Positions 6,928-14,919 of a stretch of DNA of 37,186 nucleotides are shown piece by piece. The notes beneath the pieces are model-generated. The model was given only the letters and a program-made list of their open reading frames with translations, was not told the origin of the DNA and made no database searches. This DNA is from DASTCC01 sp035711465 (GTDB taxonomy: Bacteria; Acidobacteriota; Vicinamibacteria; Vicinamibacterales; SCN-69-37). Position 1 is the stretch's first letter. Every line of letters begins with the position of its first letter. The DNA lies in assembly GCA_035711465.1 (NCBI GenBank), contig DASTCC010000466.1:1-37186 (forward strand), given 5' to 3'. A program made the translations under genes and the position numbers.

Positions 6928-8910
6928 ATGACGCCGCACCTCACGACCCGACTCCGCAGGGCCACGACCGTCGCCGTCGTCGTCAGTCTGTGCACGCTCT
7001 ATCCCGGCGCCACCATAGCGCAGCGCAAGAGCGCGGTGCCGGCGAAGGCCGACGCGCGCAGCGTGCTGCACGTGTTGAATCGCCTTGGCTTCGGCGCCCG
7101 CCCGGGCGACGTCGAGCGCGTGCAGAAGATGGGCCTTGCTGCCTACATCGATCAGCAGCTCCATCCCGATCGCATCGACGACAGCGCGCTCGACGCGCGC
7201 CTCGCGGAGTTCACGACGCTCGAGCTCAGCGCGCGCGAGATCGCGCAGGACTTCATCGCCCCGGCAGTCGCTCTGCAGCGCGAGCGTCAGCAGCAGCAGG
7301 CGCGCAACGCGCCGCCGCCCGGGGGCGATCCGACGATGACCCGGCCGCCGGCGCAGCAGCCGCCGCCACCGGCCGTGCGACAGCTCACGGCCGAGCAACG
7401 GATGCTTCAGCAACAGCGACAGGCGGTCGGTCAGGAGTTGATGCAGGCGAAGATGCTGCGCGCGACCATGTCAGAGCGTCAGCTCGAAGAGGTGCTCGTC
7501 GATTTCTGGTTCAACCATTTCAACGTCTTCATCGGCAAGGGCCAGGTGCGGCAGTACATCACCGAGTACGAGCGCGACGCGATCCGGCCGCACGTGCTCG
7601 GCAGGTTCCGCGACATGCTCGGCGCGACCGCGCACAGCCCGGCAATGCTTTTCTATCTCGACAACTTCCAGAGCCAGGCCCCCGCGGGCGCGGAAACGCT
7701 CGCGAACAACCGCGGCCAGGTTCGCAACGGCCGCTTCGTGGGCGGCGATGTGACCCGTCCAAGCCAGGGCGGGCAGAATCAGGCGCGACCGGGCAGGACC
7801 GATCCGCCGCAGAACCGGCCCAACCCCAACAACCCGAGAAACCCCGGCGTCACGACGACGCCGGCGAATCCGAATCAACCGCGCTCCGCGCAGGTTGGAC
7901 AGACTCAACCGCAGACGTCGCAGCCGCCGCGGCCGCAGCCGCAGCGTCCGCAGCGCGGCCTCAACGAAAACTATGCGCGCGAGCTGATGGAACTGCACAC
8001 GCTCGGCGTGGACGGCGGCTACACGCAGCAGGACGTCATCGACGTCGCGCGGATTCTGACCGGCTGGACGATCGATCGCCCCGGTCAGGGCGGCGGATTC
8101 ATCTTCCGTCCGCAGGTGCACGACGCCGGCGAGAAGAAGGTGCTCGGCACGAAGTTTCCGGCAGGACACGGCGAGGACGAGGGCGAGAAGCTGCTCGACC
8201 TGCTCGCGTCGCATCCGTCGACCGCGAAGCACATCGCGTTCAAGCTGGCCCAGCGTTTCGTCGGCGACGAGCCGCCGGCGGCGCTGGTGGACCGCGCGGC
8301 GAAGACGTTCCTCGACACCAAGGGCGATCTGCGCGAAGTGACCCGCCTGATCGTCACGTCGGCGGAGTTCTTCTCGGCCGATTACTACGGCGCAAAGGTG
8401 AAGACGCCGCTCGAGTTCGTCGTTTCCGCGGCGCGCGCCGCCAACGCCAGCGTCGTCAACGCGCAACCGATGATCGCGGCGATGCGGGATCTCGGCATGC
8501 CGCTCTACGGCTGCCAGCCGCCGACCGGCTACAGCATGACGTCGGACGCCTGGGTGAACACCGGCTCGCTCCTGAACCGTCTCAACTTCGCGATGCAGCT
8601 GGTGAGCGGCGGCGCGATCCGGCCGGCAGGCAACGCGCTGCGGCCGAACCAGCCGGCGCGGCCCAACCAGCCGCGACCGAATCAGGGCGTCGGCCTCCAG
8701 GGGCGGCAGGGACAGATGGCGCGCGCGCAGATCCAGGTGGACGTCGCCGCGCTCGCGCCGGACACGTCCGAAGCCTCACGCGACCGGCTGATCGATCAGC
8801 TCCTCGCCGGCGAGGCGTCGGCGGCGACGCGCAGCACGATCGCGCGCGCCGAATCGGCGCAGCAGCTGATCGCGCTGACGCTCGGCTCACCCGAGTTCCA
8901 GAAGAGGTAA
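6928..8910 (+). CDS. Secreted DUF1800 family protein
   Basis: A 660-residue protein starting at ATG 6928. The signal peptide is RRATTVAVVVSLCTLYPGAT, cut near AQRKS. DUF1800 landmarks are the N-terminal HVLNRLGFGARPGDVERV, the central VDFWFNHFNVF, the ENYARELMELHTLGVDGGYTQ core and the C-terminal FQKR end. Three low-complexity inserts rich in Pro, Gln and Asn interrupt the domain: about residues 110-150, 265-345 and 570-610. They are probably flexible linkers. DUF1800 proteins are nearly always encoded next to a DUF1501 protein, as here (5-base gap). The biochemical role is not established. The frame is open further upstream, but the signal peptide fixes the start. Confidence 0.9.
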   Translation: MTPHLTTRLRRATTVAVVVSLCTLYPGATIAQRKSAVPAKADARSVLHVLNRLGFGARPGDVERVQKMGLAAYIDQQLHPDRIDDSALDARLAEFTTLELSAREIAQDFIAPAVALQRERQQQQARNAPPPGGDPTMTRPPAQQPPPPAVRQLTAEQRMLQQQRQAVGQELMQAKMLRATMSERQLEEVLVDFWFNHFNVFIGKGQVRQYITEYERDAIRPHVLGRFRDMLGATAHSPAMLFYLDNFQSQAPAGAETLANNRGQVRNGRFVGGDVTRPSQGGQNQARPGRTDPPQNRPNPNNPRNPGVTTTPANPNQPRSAQVGQTQPQTSQPPRPQPQRPQRGLNENYARELMELHTLGVDGGYTQQDVIDVARILTGWTIDRPGQGGGFIFRPQVHDAGEKKVLGTKFPAGHGEDEGEKLLDLLASHPSTAKHIAFKLAQRFVGDEPPAALVDRAAKTFLDTKGDLREVTRLIVTSAEFFSADYYGAKVKTPLEFVVSAARAANASVVNAQPMIAAMRDLGMPLYGCQPPTGYSMTSDAWVNTGSLLNRLNFAMQLVSGGAIRPAGNALRPNQPARPNQPRPNQGVGLQGRQGQMARAQIQVDVAALAPDTSEASRDRLIDQLLAGEASAATRSTIARAESAQQLIALTLGSPEFQKR

Positions 8911-8915
8911 CGGCC

Positions 8916-10148
8916 ATGATGACGCGACGCGTGTTCCTGAAGAACGGCAGTCTGGCGCTCGTCAGCCTGGGCTTCACGCCGGCGTTCATCGCGCGCAGCG
9001 CCGAAGCGGCGCGGGCGAAGCAGAAGATTTTGATCGCGATCTTCCAGCGCGGCGCCGTCGATGGCCTGAACATGGTCGTGCCCTTCGGCGAGCGCGCCTA
9101 CTATCAGGCGCGGCCGTCGATCGCGATTCCGGCGCCGGGGCAGGAAGGCGGCGCGATCGATCTCGACGGCTTCTTCGGTCTCCACCCGCGGATGGCGCCG
9201 CTCGAGCCGGCGTTCAAGTCGGGCCAGCTCGCCATCGTCCACGCCTCGGGATCGCATGACGAGACGCGATCGCACTTCGACGCGCAGGACTACATGGAGA
9301 GCGGCACGCCGGGCCGCAAGAGCACGCGCGACGGCTGGCTCAATCGCTACCTGCACGCGAAGGAGCACGAGGAGAAGTCGACGCCCTTCCGCGCCGTGGC
9401 GCTGACGCAGGCGCTGCCGCGCTCGCTGCAGGGCGCCGCGCCGGCGCTGGCGATCGGTCAAATCGGATCGTTCGGCATCCGCGCCGGACGCGACTCCGAG
9501 ATGATGGCGTCCGGCTTCGAGGCGCAGTACACGCAGGCCGCCGACGCGTTGCTCGGATCGACGGGCCGCGAGGCGTTCGACGCGGTGCGCATGCTCAGGG
9601 ATCACAACCCGGGCAACTACACCCCGGGCAATGGCGCCGAGTACCCGCGCTCGGGGTTCGGCGAGGCGATGAAGCAGATCGCGCAGCTCGTCCGCGCTGA
9701 TCTCGGGCTCGAGGTCGCGTTCGCCGAGCTCGGCCAGTGGGATCATCACGCGAACGAAGGCGCGTCGACAGGCCAGATCGCGAATCGCCTCGACGACTTC
9801 GCGCGAGGCATCGCCGCCTTCGCCCAGGATCTCGGCGACCGCATGGCCGACGTCGTGGTGGTGACGATGTCGGAGTTCGGCCGGACGGTGCGCGAGAACG
9901 GGAACCGCGGCACCGATCACGGCCACGGCAACGCGATGCTGATCCTCGGCGGACCGGTGAAGGGCGGCAAGGTCTACGGCAAATGGCCGGGACTCGAACG
10001 CGAGCAGCTCTGGCAGGGCCGCGACCTCGCGATCACGACGGACTTCCGCGACGTCTTCGCCGAATGCGTCACGTCGCACCTGGGCGCGCGCGATATCTCG
10101 AAGGTGTTTCCGGGCTACCTCTATAAGGACAAGATCGGGTTGCTGTGA
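8916..10148 (+). CDS. DUF1501 family protein, Tat-exported
   Basis: A 410-residue protein. It begins MMTRRVFLKNGSLALVSLGF, a twin-arginine signal (RRVFLK), followed by KILIAIFQRGAVDGLNMV, the family's N-terminal strand. DUF1501 belongs to the alkaline-phosphatase/sulfatase-like superfold. Candidate metal ligands are in HASGSHDETRSHFDAQDYME, in GQWDHHANEG and in DHGHGNAML near the C terminus. It ends FPGYLYKDKIGLL. It follows the DUF1800 gene with a 5-base gap and is surely cotranscribed. An AGAGG lies upstream of the start. ATG at 8916 or 8919 are both possible. Tat export suggests folding with cofactor in the cytoplasm before secretion. Confidence 0.9.
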   Translation: MMTRRVFLKNGSLALVSLGFTPAFIARSAEAARAKQKILIAIFQRGAVDGLNMVVPFGERAYYQARPSIAIPAPGQEGGAIDLDGFFGLHPRMAPLEPAFKSGQLAIVHASGSHDETRSHFDAQDYMESGTPGRKSTRDGWLNRYLHAKEHEEKSTPFRAVALTQALPRSLQGAAPALAIGQIGSFGIRAGRDSEMMASGFEAQYTQAADALLGSTGREAFDAVRMLRDHNPGNYTPGNGAEYPRSGFGEAMKQIAQLVRADLGLEVAFAELGQWDHHANEGASTGQIANRLDDFARGIAAFAQDLGDRMADVVVVTMSEFGRTVRENGNRGTDHGHGNAMLILGGPVKGGKVYGKWPGLEREQLWQGRDLAITTDFRDVFAECVTSHLGARDISKVFPGYLYKDKIGLL

Positions 10149-10157
10149 CTCGGGCGT

Positions 10158-10181
10158 GGGGCTTGGGCTTGAGGCTTGAAG
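10158..10181 (+). repeat. Three GGCTTG-type tandem units
   Basis: GGCTTG occurs at 10158/60-65, 66-71 and 73-78, just after the DUF1501 stop codon. The last unit supplies TTGAAG (10176-10181), which is positioned as a -35 box for the next gene. Similar units occur at 11361-11385 (GGCTCGG) and 18446-18540. Confidence 0.7.
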
Positions 10182-10204
10182 TGGTGTTCGTCGCCTCATT
10201 TAAT
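10176..10204 (+). promoter_or_regulatory. Sigma-70-type promoter, near-leaderless
   Basis: TTGAAG (10176-10181), a 17-base spacer, then TTTAAT (10199-10204), with the ATG at 10213 only 8 bases after the -10 box. The -35 hexamer lies in the last GGCTTG repeat unit. An AGAGG precedes the ATG but would scarcely be in the transcript. Confidence 0.55.
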
Positions 10205-10212
10205 AGAGGCGC

Positions 10213-11337
10213 ATGTCCTCTCTCCTCGACGTCACCACGCCGCGCGTCCTGATCGACCGTCGTCGTCTTCGCTCGAATATCGTCGCCATGCAGGCGCTCG
10301 CCAAGGACGCGGGCGTGCGGCTGCGGCCCCACAGCAAGACACACAAGAGCCCGGTCATCGCGCGCTGGCAGATCGAGGCCGGCGCCGTCGGCGTCTGCTG
10401 CGCGAAGCTCGGCGAGGCCGAGGTGATGGCCGACGCGGGCATTCAGGACATCAGACTGCCCTATCCGGTGCATCCGACGAACGCGCCGCGCGTTCTGGCG
10501 CTCCTGCAGAAGACGCGGCTCTCGATCATTGTCGACAACCTGGAGGTCGCGAACGGATGGTCCGCGGCGATGGCCGCGGCGGGCGCGACGCTCGACATCC
10601 TCGTCAAAGTCGACGTCGGATTCCACCGCTGCGGGATCGATCCTGATGCGGCATCCGCGCTCGAGACGCTGAAGCAGATCTCGGCGCTGCCCGGCCTGCG
10701 CTTCCGCGGTCTGCTCAGTCACGCCGGACAGGCGTATCTGGCGCAGTCGGCGCAGGAGATTCGCGACATCGCGCAGACGGAGCAGTCGATTCTGATCACA
10801 CTGGCCGGCGGCCTGAGAGACGCCGGCGTCGACGTGCCCGAGATCAGCGTCGGATCGACGCCGACGGCGCGCCAGATCCGATCGCAGCGCGGCATCACCG
10901 AGATGCGGCCGGGCAACTACGTGTTCTTCGACCGCACCCAGGTCGGCCTCGGCGCCGCGTCGCTCGACGACTGCGCGATGTCGGTGCTCGCGATGGTCGT
11001 CAGCCGTCCCTCGCCCACACGCGTCGTGTTCGACGCTGGCAGCAAGATGCTGTCGACCGACGGCGTGCGCGGCTTCGGCGCCTCGACCGGCCACGGCATC
11101 GTGTTCTCCGACCTGATCGCGCCGGTCGAGGACGCGGCAATCGCCATCGAACGTCTCTCGGAAGAGCACGCCGTCGCCCGCGTACCGGCGGATCACGCTC
11201 TCCGTGTCGGCGACCGCGTCCGCATCGTGCCCAATCACGCCTGCGTGGTGATGAACCTCGCGAATACGGTGCTCTTGACGGACGGCCCCGACGTTGTCGA
11301 AGAGCTGGCGGTAGCCGCGCGCGGCAGATGCCAGTGA
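10213..11337 (+). CDS. D-threonine aldolase / D-serine dehydratase-like PLP enzyme
   Basis: A 374-residue fold-type III PLP enzyme (alanine racemase N-terminal barrel). RPHSKTHK (residues 38-45) carries the probable Schiff-base lysine K42. KVDVGFHRCG and EISVGSTPT are family segments for cofactor binding. PNHACVVMNL near the C terminus has the H-x-C metal site of the eukaryotic-type D-serine dehydratase and D-threonine aldolase family. Likely reaction: metal- and PLP-dependent retro-aldol cleavage or dehydration of a D-beta-hydroxy amino acid in the cytoplasm. Aldolase and dehydratase cannot be told apart from sequence alone. It is transcribed from its own apparent promoter. Confidence 0.85.
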   Translation: MSSLLDVTTPRVLIDRRRLRSNIVAMQALAKDAGVRLRPHSKTHKSPVIARWQIEAGAVGVCCAKLGEAEVMADAGIQDIRLPYPVHPTNAPRVLALLQKTRLSIIVDNLEVANGWSAAMAAAGATLDILVKVDVGFHRCGIDPDAASALETLKQISALPGLRFRGLLSHAGQAYLAQSAQEIRDIAQTEQSILITLAGGLRDAGVDVPEISVGSTPTARQIRSQRGITEMRPGNYVFFDRTQVGLGAASLDDCAMSVLAMVVSRPSPTRVVFDAGSKMLSTDGVRGFGASTGHGIVFSDLIAPVEDAAIAIERLSEEHAVARVPADHALRVGDRVRIVPNHACVVMNLANTVLLTDGPDVVEELAVAARGRCQ

Positions 11338-11360
11338 CGCGCGCGCTCTGCGCGCGCCAG

Positions 11361-11385
11361 GCTCGGGGCTCGGGGCTCGGGGCGG
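11361..11385 (+). repeat. GCTCGGG heptamer repeated three times
   Basis: Three exact tandem GCTCGGG units, followed by GCGG, lie 24 bases after the stop of the PLP-enzyme gene. The G-tracts separated by CTC could form a weak G-quadruplex. The rest of the 207-base gap (11338-11544) holds two near copies of GCGCCCTTGAC about 58 bases apart, the second containing the PadR -35 box. Confidence 0.7.
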
Positions 11386-11511
11386 TGTCTTCTCTCACGC
11401 GGAACCGCGGCGGACGCCATTCGCATCTGAGCCTGCTGGCGCTCGCGCCCTTGACCGCGCCAGCCAGGAGCCCGCAGCCTGCCGCCCGCCGCCTGCCGGC
11501 ACCAGGCGCCC

Positions 11512-11539
11512 TTGACAGCGCCGGCCCACAACCCATAAT
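11512..11539 (+). promoter_or_regulatory. Strong sigma-70 promoter for padR-ADOP operon
   Basis: TTGACA (11512-11517, full consensus), a 16-base spacer, and CATAAT (11534-11539, one mismatch). The first ATG (11545) is 5 bases and the second (11551) 11 bases after the -10 box. The transcript should start at or next to the start codon, and there is no Shine-Dalgarno sequence. This is the best single case for a leaderless mRNA in the window. Confidence 0.8.
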
Positions 11540-11544
11540 TTTCT

Positions 11545-11889
11545 ATGCATATGTCCCGAGGCACCCCAACCGACCGCTTGATGCGCGGCACCGTGGAGAT
11601 GCTGCTGTTGAAGTCGCTCAGTCGCGGACCTTTGCATGGCTACGCGATCGCGCGCCGGATCGAGGCCGACACCGCTGACGCGCTGTCGGTGGAAGAGGGA
11701 TCGCTCTATCCGGCGCTTCATCGGCTCGAGGATCGTGGCGACGTCAGCGCGAAATGGAGCGCTACTTCCGGGGGCCGAAGGGTCCGCGTCTACGCCCTCA
11801 CGCCAGCCGGACGCGTCCGCCTCGCCAGCGAGAAGCAGGGTTGGCAGTCGTTCGCGCGTGCGGTGAGCCGCATGCTCGAAACGAAGTGA
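11545..11889 (+). CDS. PadR-family transcriptional regulator
   Basis: A 114-residue winged-helix regulator. The PadR N-terminal segment MLLLKSLSRGPLHGYAIARR leads to EEGSLYPALHRLEDRG (recognition helix) and the wing RRVRVYALTPAGRVRL. It is short, as expected of the PadR subfamily with a reduced C-terminal dimerisation helix. The start is ATG 11545 or 11551; both are in frame and the second fits the likely transcription start slightly better. Only 4 bases separate it from the permease gene. In Acidobacteriota such PadR genes routinely pair with ADOP permeases and presumably repress them in response to a ligand. Confidence 0.92.
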   Translation: MHMSRGTPTDRLMRGTVEMLLLKSLSRGPLHGYAIARRIEADTADALSVEEGSLYPALHRLEDRGDVSAKWSATSGGRRVRVYALTPAGRVRLASEKQGWQSFARAVSRMLETK

Positions 11890-11893
11890 CGTC

Positions 11894-14545
11894 ATGAGCT
11901 GGCGCATCTTCCGGAGTCGTCGACCGGCGGACGACATGGCCGCCGAGGTGAAAGCGGAGATCGAAGCCCACCTCGCGCTGCGCCGCGACGACAACATCGC
12001 CGCCGGCATGGACGCTGACGACGCCGCCCGCGAGGCGGAGCGGCGGTTCGGAAGGGTGAACGCCGTAGCCGAGGAATCGACTCGCGTCCGCAGACGCGCG
12101 CTGTCGTGGCGGCGTGCCCTCGCCAGCGACCTGCGCTACGCCTGGATCGGACTCGCGCGCACGCCGCGCGTGTTCTGGTCGGCGTTGCTCGTCGCACTCA
12201 TCGGCTTCGCGACCGCGGGTGCGGCGGTACGGTTGATCGACGCGCTGCTGGTTCGAGCGCCGGCCGGCATCCGGCAGCCGCACGAGCTCTGGTCGATCCT
12301 CGATTCGTTCAACGGGAAAGTGCCGGTGATGATGCAGTGGCGCGTCGCGCAGGCGATCGAAGCCGCGGCGCCGGACCTGTCGCCCTTTGCCTGGGGCCAA
12401 CGCGAGGTTCAGGTCATTCACGACGACCATCGCCGCGTCTGGCCGGCCACGTTCGTCTCCGGCAGCTACTTCAGGTCGCTCGGCACGCGTCCCTCGGCCG
12501 GTCGCCTGCTCGTCGCCGAAGACGTCGCACAGGGCCGCCCGGTCGTGGTGATCGACGAGACGCTTGCGGCGACGCTCGCGGCAAATCCTTCTTCGCTCGT
12601 TGGCCAGGCGCTTCGACTCAACGGTCAGACCTTCGAGATCGCCGGCATCACCCAGGCCGGCTTTCGCGGGCTCGAGACCGGGAGGCCGACGCGGCTCTGG
12701 CTGCCGATCACGACGGAGCCTCTGATCTCCACTCCGCGGGTCCTCCCCAACGGCGAGGTGCGGCGCGGCTTGCTCTCGGATCCGGGCACCGGCTGGCTTC
12801 GCGGCGGCATTCGCGTGCCGGCGTCGCAATCGATTGACGATGTCGGCGCCCGATTGACCGCGATCGCCCGATCGATGCCAGCCATCTCGGGAACGACCGA
12901 TGCCGATCGGCGAATCCTGCTCGCCGACTCGGTGTGGCTGTCGCCGTGGCCTTCGGCGCGCGAAGATCTCCGGACGCTACTGCGGCCGATCGCCTGGTCC
13001 GTCGGATTCGCGCTGCTGCTCACCGCGACATGTCTCGGCTCGCTCTTCGTCGGCCGGTTCTCGGATCGGGGCAACGAGTTTGCGCTGCGCGCTGCTCTCG
13101 GCGCGCCGCGCCGGCGGCTGCTGCGACTGGTCGCCCTCGAGATCGGACTTGTCGCGATCGTCGCCACGGTGGTGAGCACGCCGATCACGGCGGTTCTGCT
13201 CCAGGCCGCCGGCCGGCTCCGGGTGACGACCGGGGTAGTCGAAACCGCGGTCCCGGACTTCGATGTCCGCGCGGCGCTGCAGCTCGCCACGCTCGCCGCG
13301 ATCACCGCCCTCGCCGCCATGATCGCTCCGGCGATGACGATGGCGCATGCCACGCGATCCGCGTCGATGACGACGACGCGCGCGACGCCTCGCGCCGGGT
13401 GGTTCCGGCGCATCCTGATGACGGCGCAGGTGGCCGCCGGCTGCGGTCTGCTCGCCGCGGCGCTGCTGCTCACGCGAACGATCGACGGTCTCAAGAGTCA
13501 GCCGCTCGGCTACGACGGCGCGGCGGTCTCGTTCGTGACGCTCGATCCCGCCGGCGCAGGCCTGACCGACGACGAGCGGCGCGCGGTGACGAGCCGCGCG
13601 CTCGAGCTCGACGGCGCGATCGGCGCGCCGGTCGCTATCGCGGACTGGGTGCCGTTCGCGCTCTACAACTCGCTCTTCGTCGTCGCCGAAAGCTCCAATG
13701 AGAAGCGGCAGTACCCGCTTCCGACGACGCGCATCAGCGGACCGTACTTCGAAACGGCGGGCATCAGGGTCGTCGCCGGCCGAACGTTCTCGCCAACCGA
13801 CGCCGGCCGGCCGGTCGTCATCCTCAGCGAAAGTCTGGCCAGGCAGTACTGGCCAGACGAGAACGCGGTCGGACACGCTGTTCGCGTGGGCGGGCCGAAC
13901 GGCACGCGTTACGAAGTCATTGGCGTGGTCGCGAGCGTCCGCGACATGAGCCTGCGATCCGCGGACTACGGCCGCATCTACCTGCCGTACGACGACAGGG
14001 CCGAGAGTCTGGTCATCGTCGCGCGCTCGCCGACCGGCCGCGCCGCCGATGTCCAGCCGGCGCTGCTTGCTGCCGCCGCGAAGCTGGATTCGCGCCTCGT
14101 CACGATCGAAACCGGATCGTTCAGCGATCGTGCGATGAGCACGCTGGAGCAGCGCACGCTGTTCAGAAGATTGACGACGATCCTCGGCGGCGGATCGCTG
14201 GTGATGATCGCCGTCGGCGTGTGGGGACTCGCGAACGGCAGCCTGCGCCGCCGCTGGCGCGAGTTCGGCATCCGTCACGCGCTCGGCGCCAGCCGGATCG
14301 CCATCGGCCGGCTGGCCATGGCCGACGCCGTCTTCGTCGCCGTCGCCGGCGGCGTGCTCGGGCTGGTCGCCGCCTGGCAGTTTGGCCGCATCCTCAGCAG
14401 CATGCTGTTCGAGATCACCGCGACCGATCCGGTGTCATTCGCGATCGCGGTGCTCGCGGTCGCGGGCGCGGCGTTCGCCGGCGCCGTCGCGCCGGCGCGC
14501 AAGGCGGCGCGGCTCGATCCGGCGAAGCTCCTGCGCGAGGACTGA
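11894..14545 (+). CDS. ADOP-family duplicated orphan ABC permease (MacB/FtsX type)
   Basis: An 883-residue membrane protein. Residues 1-85 form the soluble permease prefix domain (EVKAEIEAHLALRRDDNIAA, then AAREAERRFG). It is followed by a transmembrane helix (FWSALLVALIGFATAGAAV), a MacB-like periplasmic domain, an FtsX domain with three helices (about 375-480), a second periplasmic domain and a second FtsX domain. It ends AARLDPAKLLRED, typical of MacB permeases. Two FtsX copies in one chain without an adjacent ATPase gene define the acidobacterial duplicated orphan permease family. None is encoded within this window, so any ATPase must come from elsewhere. A role in efflux or mechanotransmission is inferred only. 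Confidence 0.92.
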   Translation: MSWRIFRSRRPADDMAAEVKAEIEAHLALRRDDNIAAGMDADDAAREAERRFGRVNAVAEESTRVRRRALSWRRALASDLRYAWIGLARTPRVFWSALLVALIGFATAGAAVRLIDALLVRAPAGIRQPHELWSILDSFNGKVPVMMQWRVAQAIEAAAPDLSPFAWGQREVQVIHDDHRRVWPATFVSGSYFRSLGTRPSAGRLLVAEDVAQGRPVVVIDETLAATLAANPSSLVGQALRLNGQTFEIAGITQAGFRGLETGRPTRLWLPITTEPLISTPRVLPNGEVRRGLLSDPGTGWLRGGIRVPASQSIDDVGARLTAIARSMPAISGTTDADRRILLADSVWLSPWPSAREDLRTLLRPIAWSVGFALLLTATCLGSLFVGRFSDRGNEFALRAALGAPRRRLLRLVALEIGLVAIVATVVSTPITAVLLQAAGRLRVTTGVVETAVPDFDVRAALQLATLAAITALAAMIAPAMTMAHATRSASMTTTRATPRAGWFRRILMTAQVAAGCGLLAAALLLTRTIDGLKSQPLGYDGAAVSFVTLDPAGAGLTDDERRAVTSRALELDGAIGAPVAIADWVPFALYNSLFVVAESSNEKRQYPLPTTRISGPYFETAGIRVVAGRTFSPTDAGRPVVILSESLARQYWPDENAVGHAVRVGGPNGTRYEVIGVVASVRDMSLRSADYGRIYLPYDDRAESLVIVARSPTGRAADVQPALLAAAAKLDSRLVTIETGSFSDRAMSTLEQRTLFRRLTTILGGGSLVMIAVGVWGLANGSLRRRWREFGIRHALGASRIAIGRLAMADAVFVAVAGGVLGLVAAWQFGRILSSMLFEITATDPVSFAIAVLAVAGAAFAGAVAPARKAARLDPAKLLRED

Positions 14546-14563
14546 TCGCGTCGGACGGGCATC

Positions 14564-14572
14564 TGCTAAAGT
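14564..14572 (+). promoter_or_regulatory. Extended -10 (TGCTAAAGT) before the BMC gene
   Basis: TGC followed by TAAAGT, ending 9 bases before ATG 14582. No convincing -35 box is seen, as is usual with extended -10 promoters. This suggests that the shell-protein gene has its own near-leaderless transcript despite lying only 36 bases after the permease gene. Confidence 0.5.
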
Positions 14573-14581
14573 GGCAGGTCC

Positions 14582-14884
14582 ATGGCTACGCAGAAGCCCT
14601 CGACGCCGCTGCCCGGTGAAGCGCTGGGAATGGTCGAAACCCGCGGGTTCGTCGGCATGATCGAAGCGACCGACGCGATGGTGAAGACCGCCAACGTCGT
14701 CTTCGTCGGCTGGCAGAAAGTCGATGCGGGCCTGGTCACCGCCATCGTCCGCGGCGACGTCGCGTCCGTCAAGGCCGCGACCGACGCCGGCGCCGCCGCG
14801 GCTCGCAAGGTGGGCGAGCTGGTCGGCGTGCACGTCATTCCGCGCCCGGTCGACGGGCTCGGGAATGTCTTTCCTATCGAGTGA
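14582..14884 (+). CDS. BMC-H bacterial microcompartment shell protein (orphan)
   Basis: A 100-residue single-domain BMC protein with EALGMVETRGFVGMIEATDAM, IVRGDVASVKAATDAGAAAA and VHVIPRP in canonical order. Such subunits form hexamers that tile the facets of protein organelles. The pore loop reads K46-V47-D48-A49-G50-L51 where PduA or EutM have GSG or GGG, so an Asp would sit next to the central pore. A short N-terminal extension (about 12 residues) precedes the domain, and there is no long C-terminal tail. No BMC pentamer, trimer, encapsulated enzyme or signature aldehyde dehydrogenase is found in the 37 kb around it. It is therefore either a satellite of a distant locus or acts alone. Confidence 0.93.
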   Translation: MATQKPSTPLPGEALGMVETRGFVGMIEATDAMVKTANVVFVGWQKVDAGLVTAIVRGDVASVKAATDAGAAAARKVGELVGVHVIPRPVDGLGNVFPIE

Positions 14885-14919
14885 AGACGGTGCTGGGAAC
14901 TCGGCACCGAGTCCCCTCC

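Noticed and set aside
6924..8915. Upstream extension of the DUF1501 gene to about 1070 residues
   Set aside because: It is a shadow of the DUF1800 gene; the Tat signal at 8916 marks the true N terminus.
14885..14919. Hairpin between the BMC and M14 genes as a terminator
   Set aside because: Competing six-base stems (around ACTCGG/CCGAGT and CGGTGC/GCACCG) and no T-tract; too weak to call.
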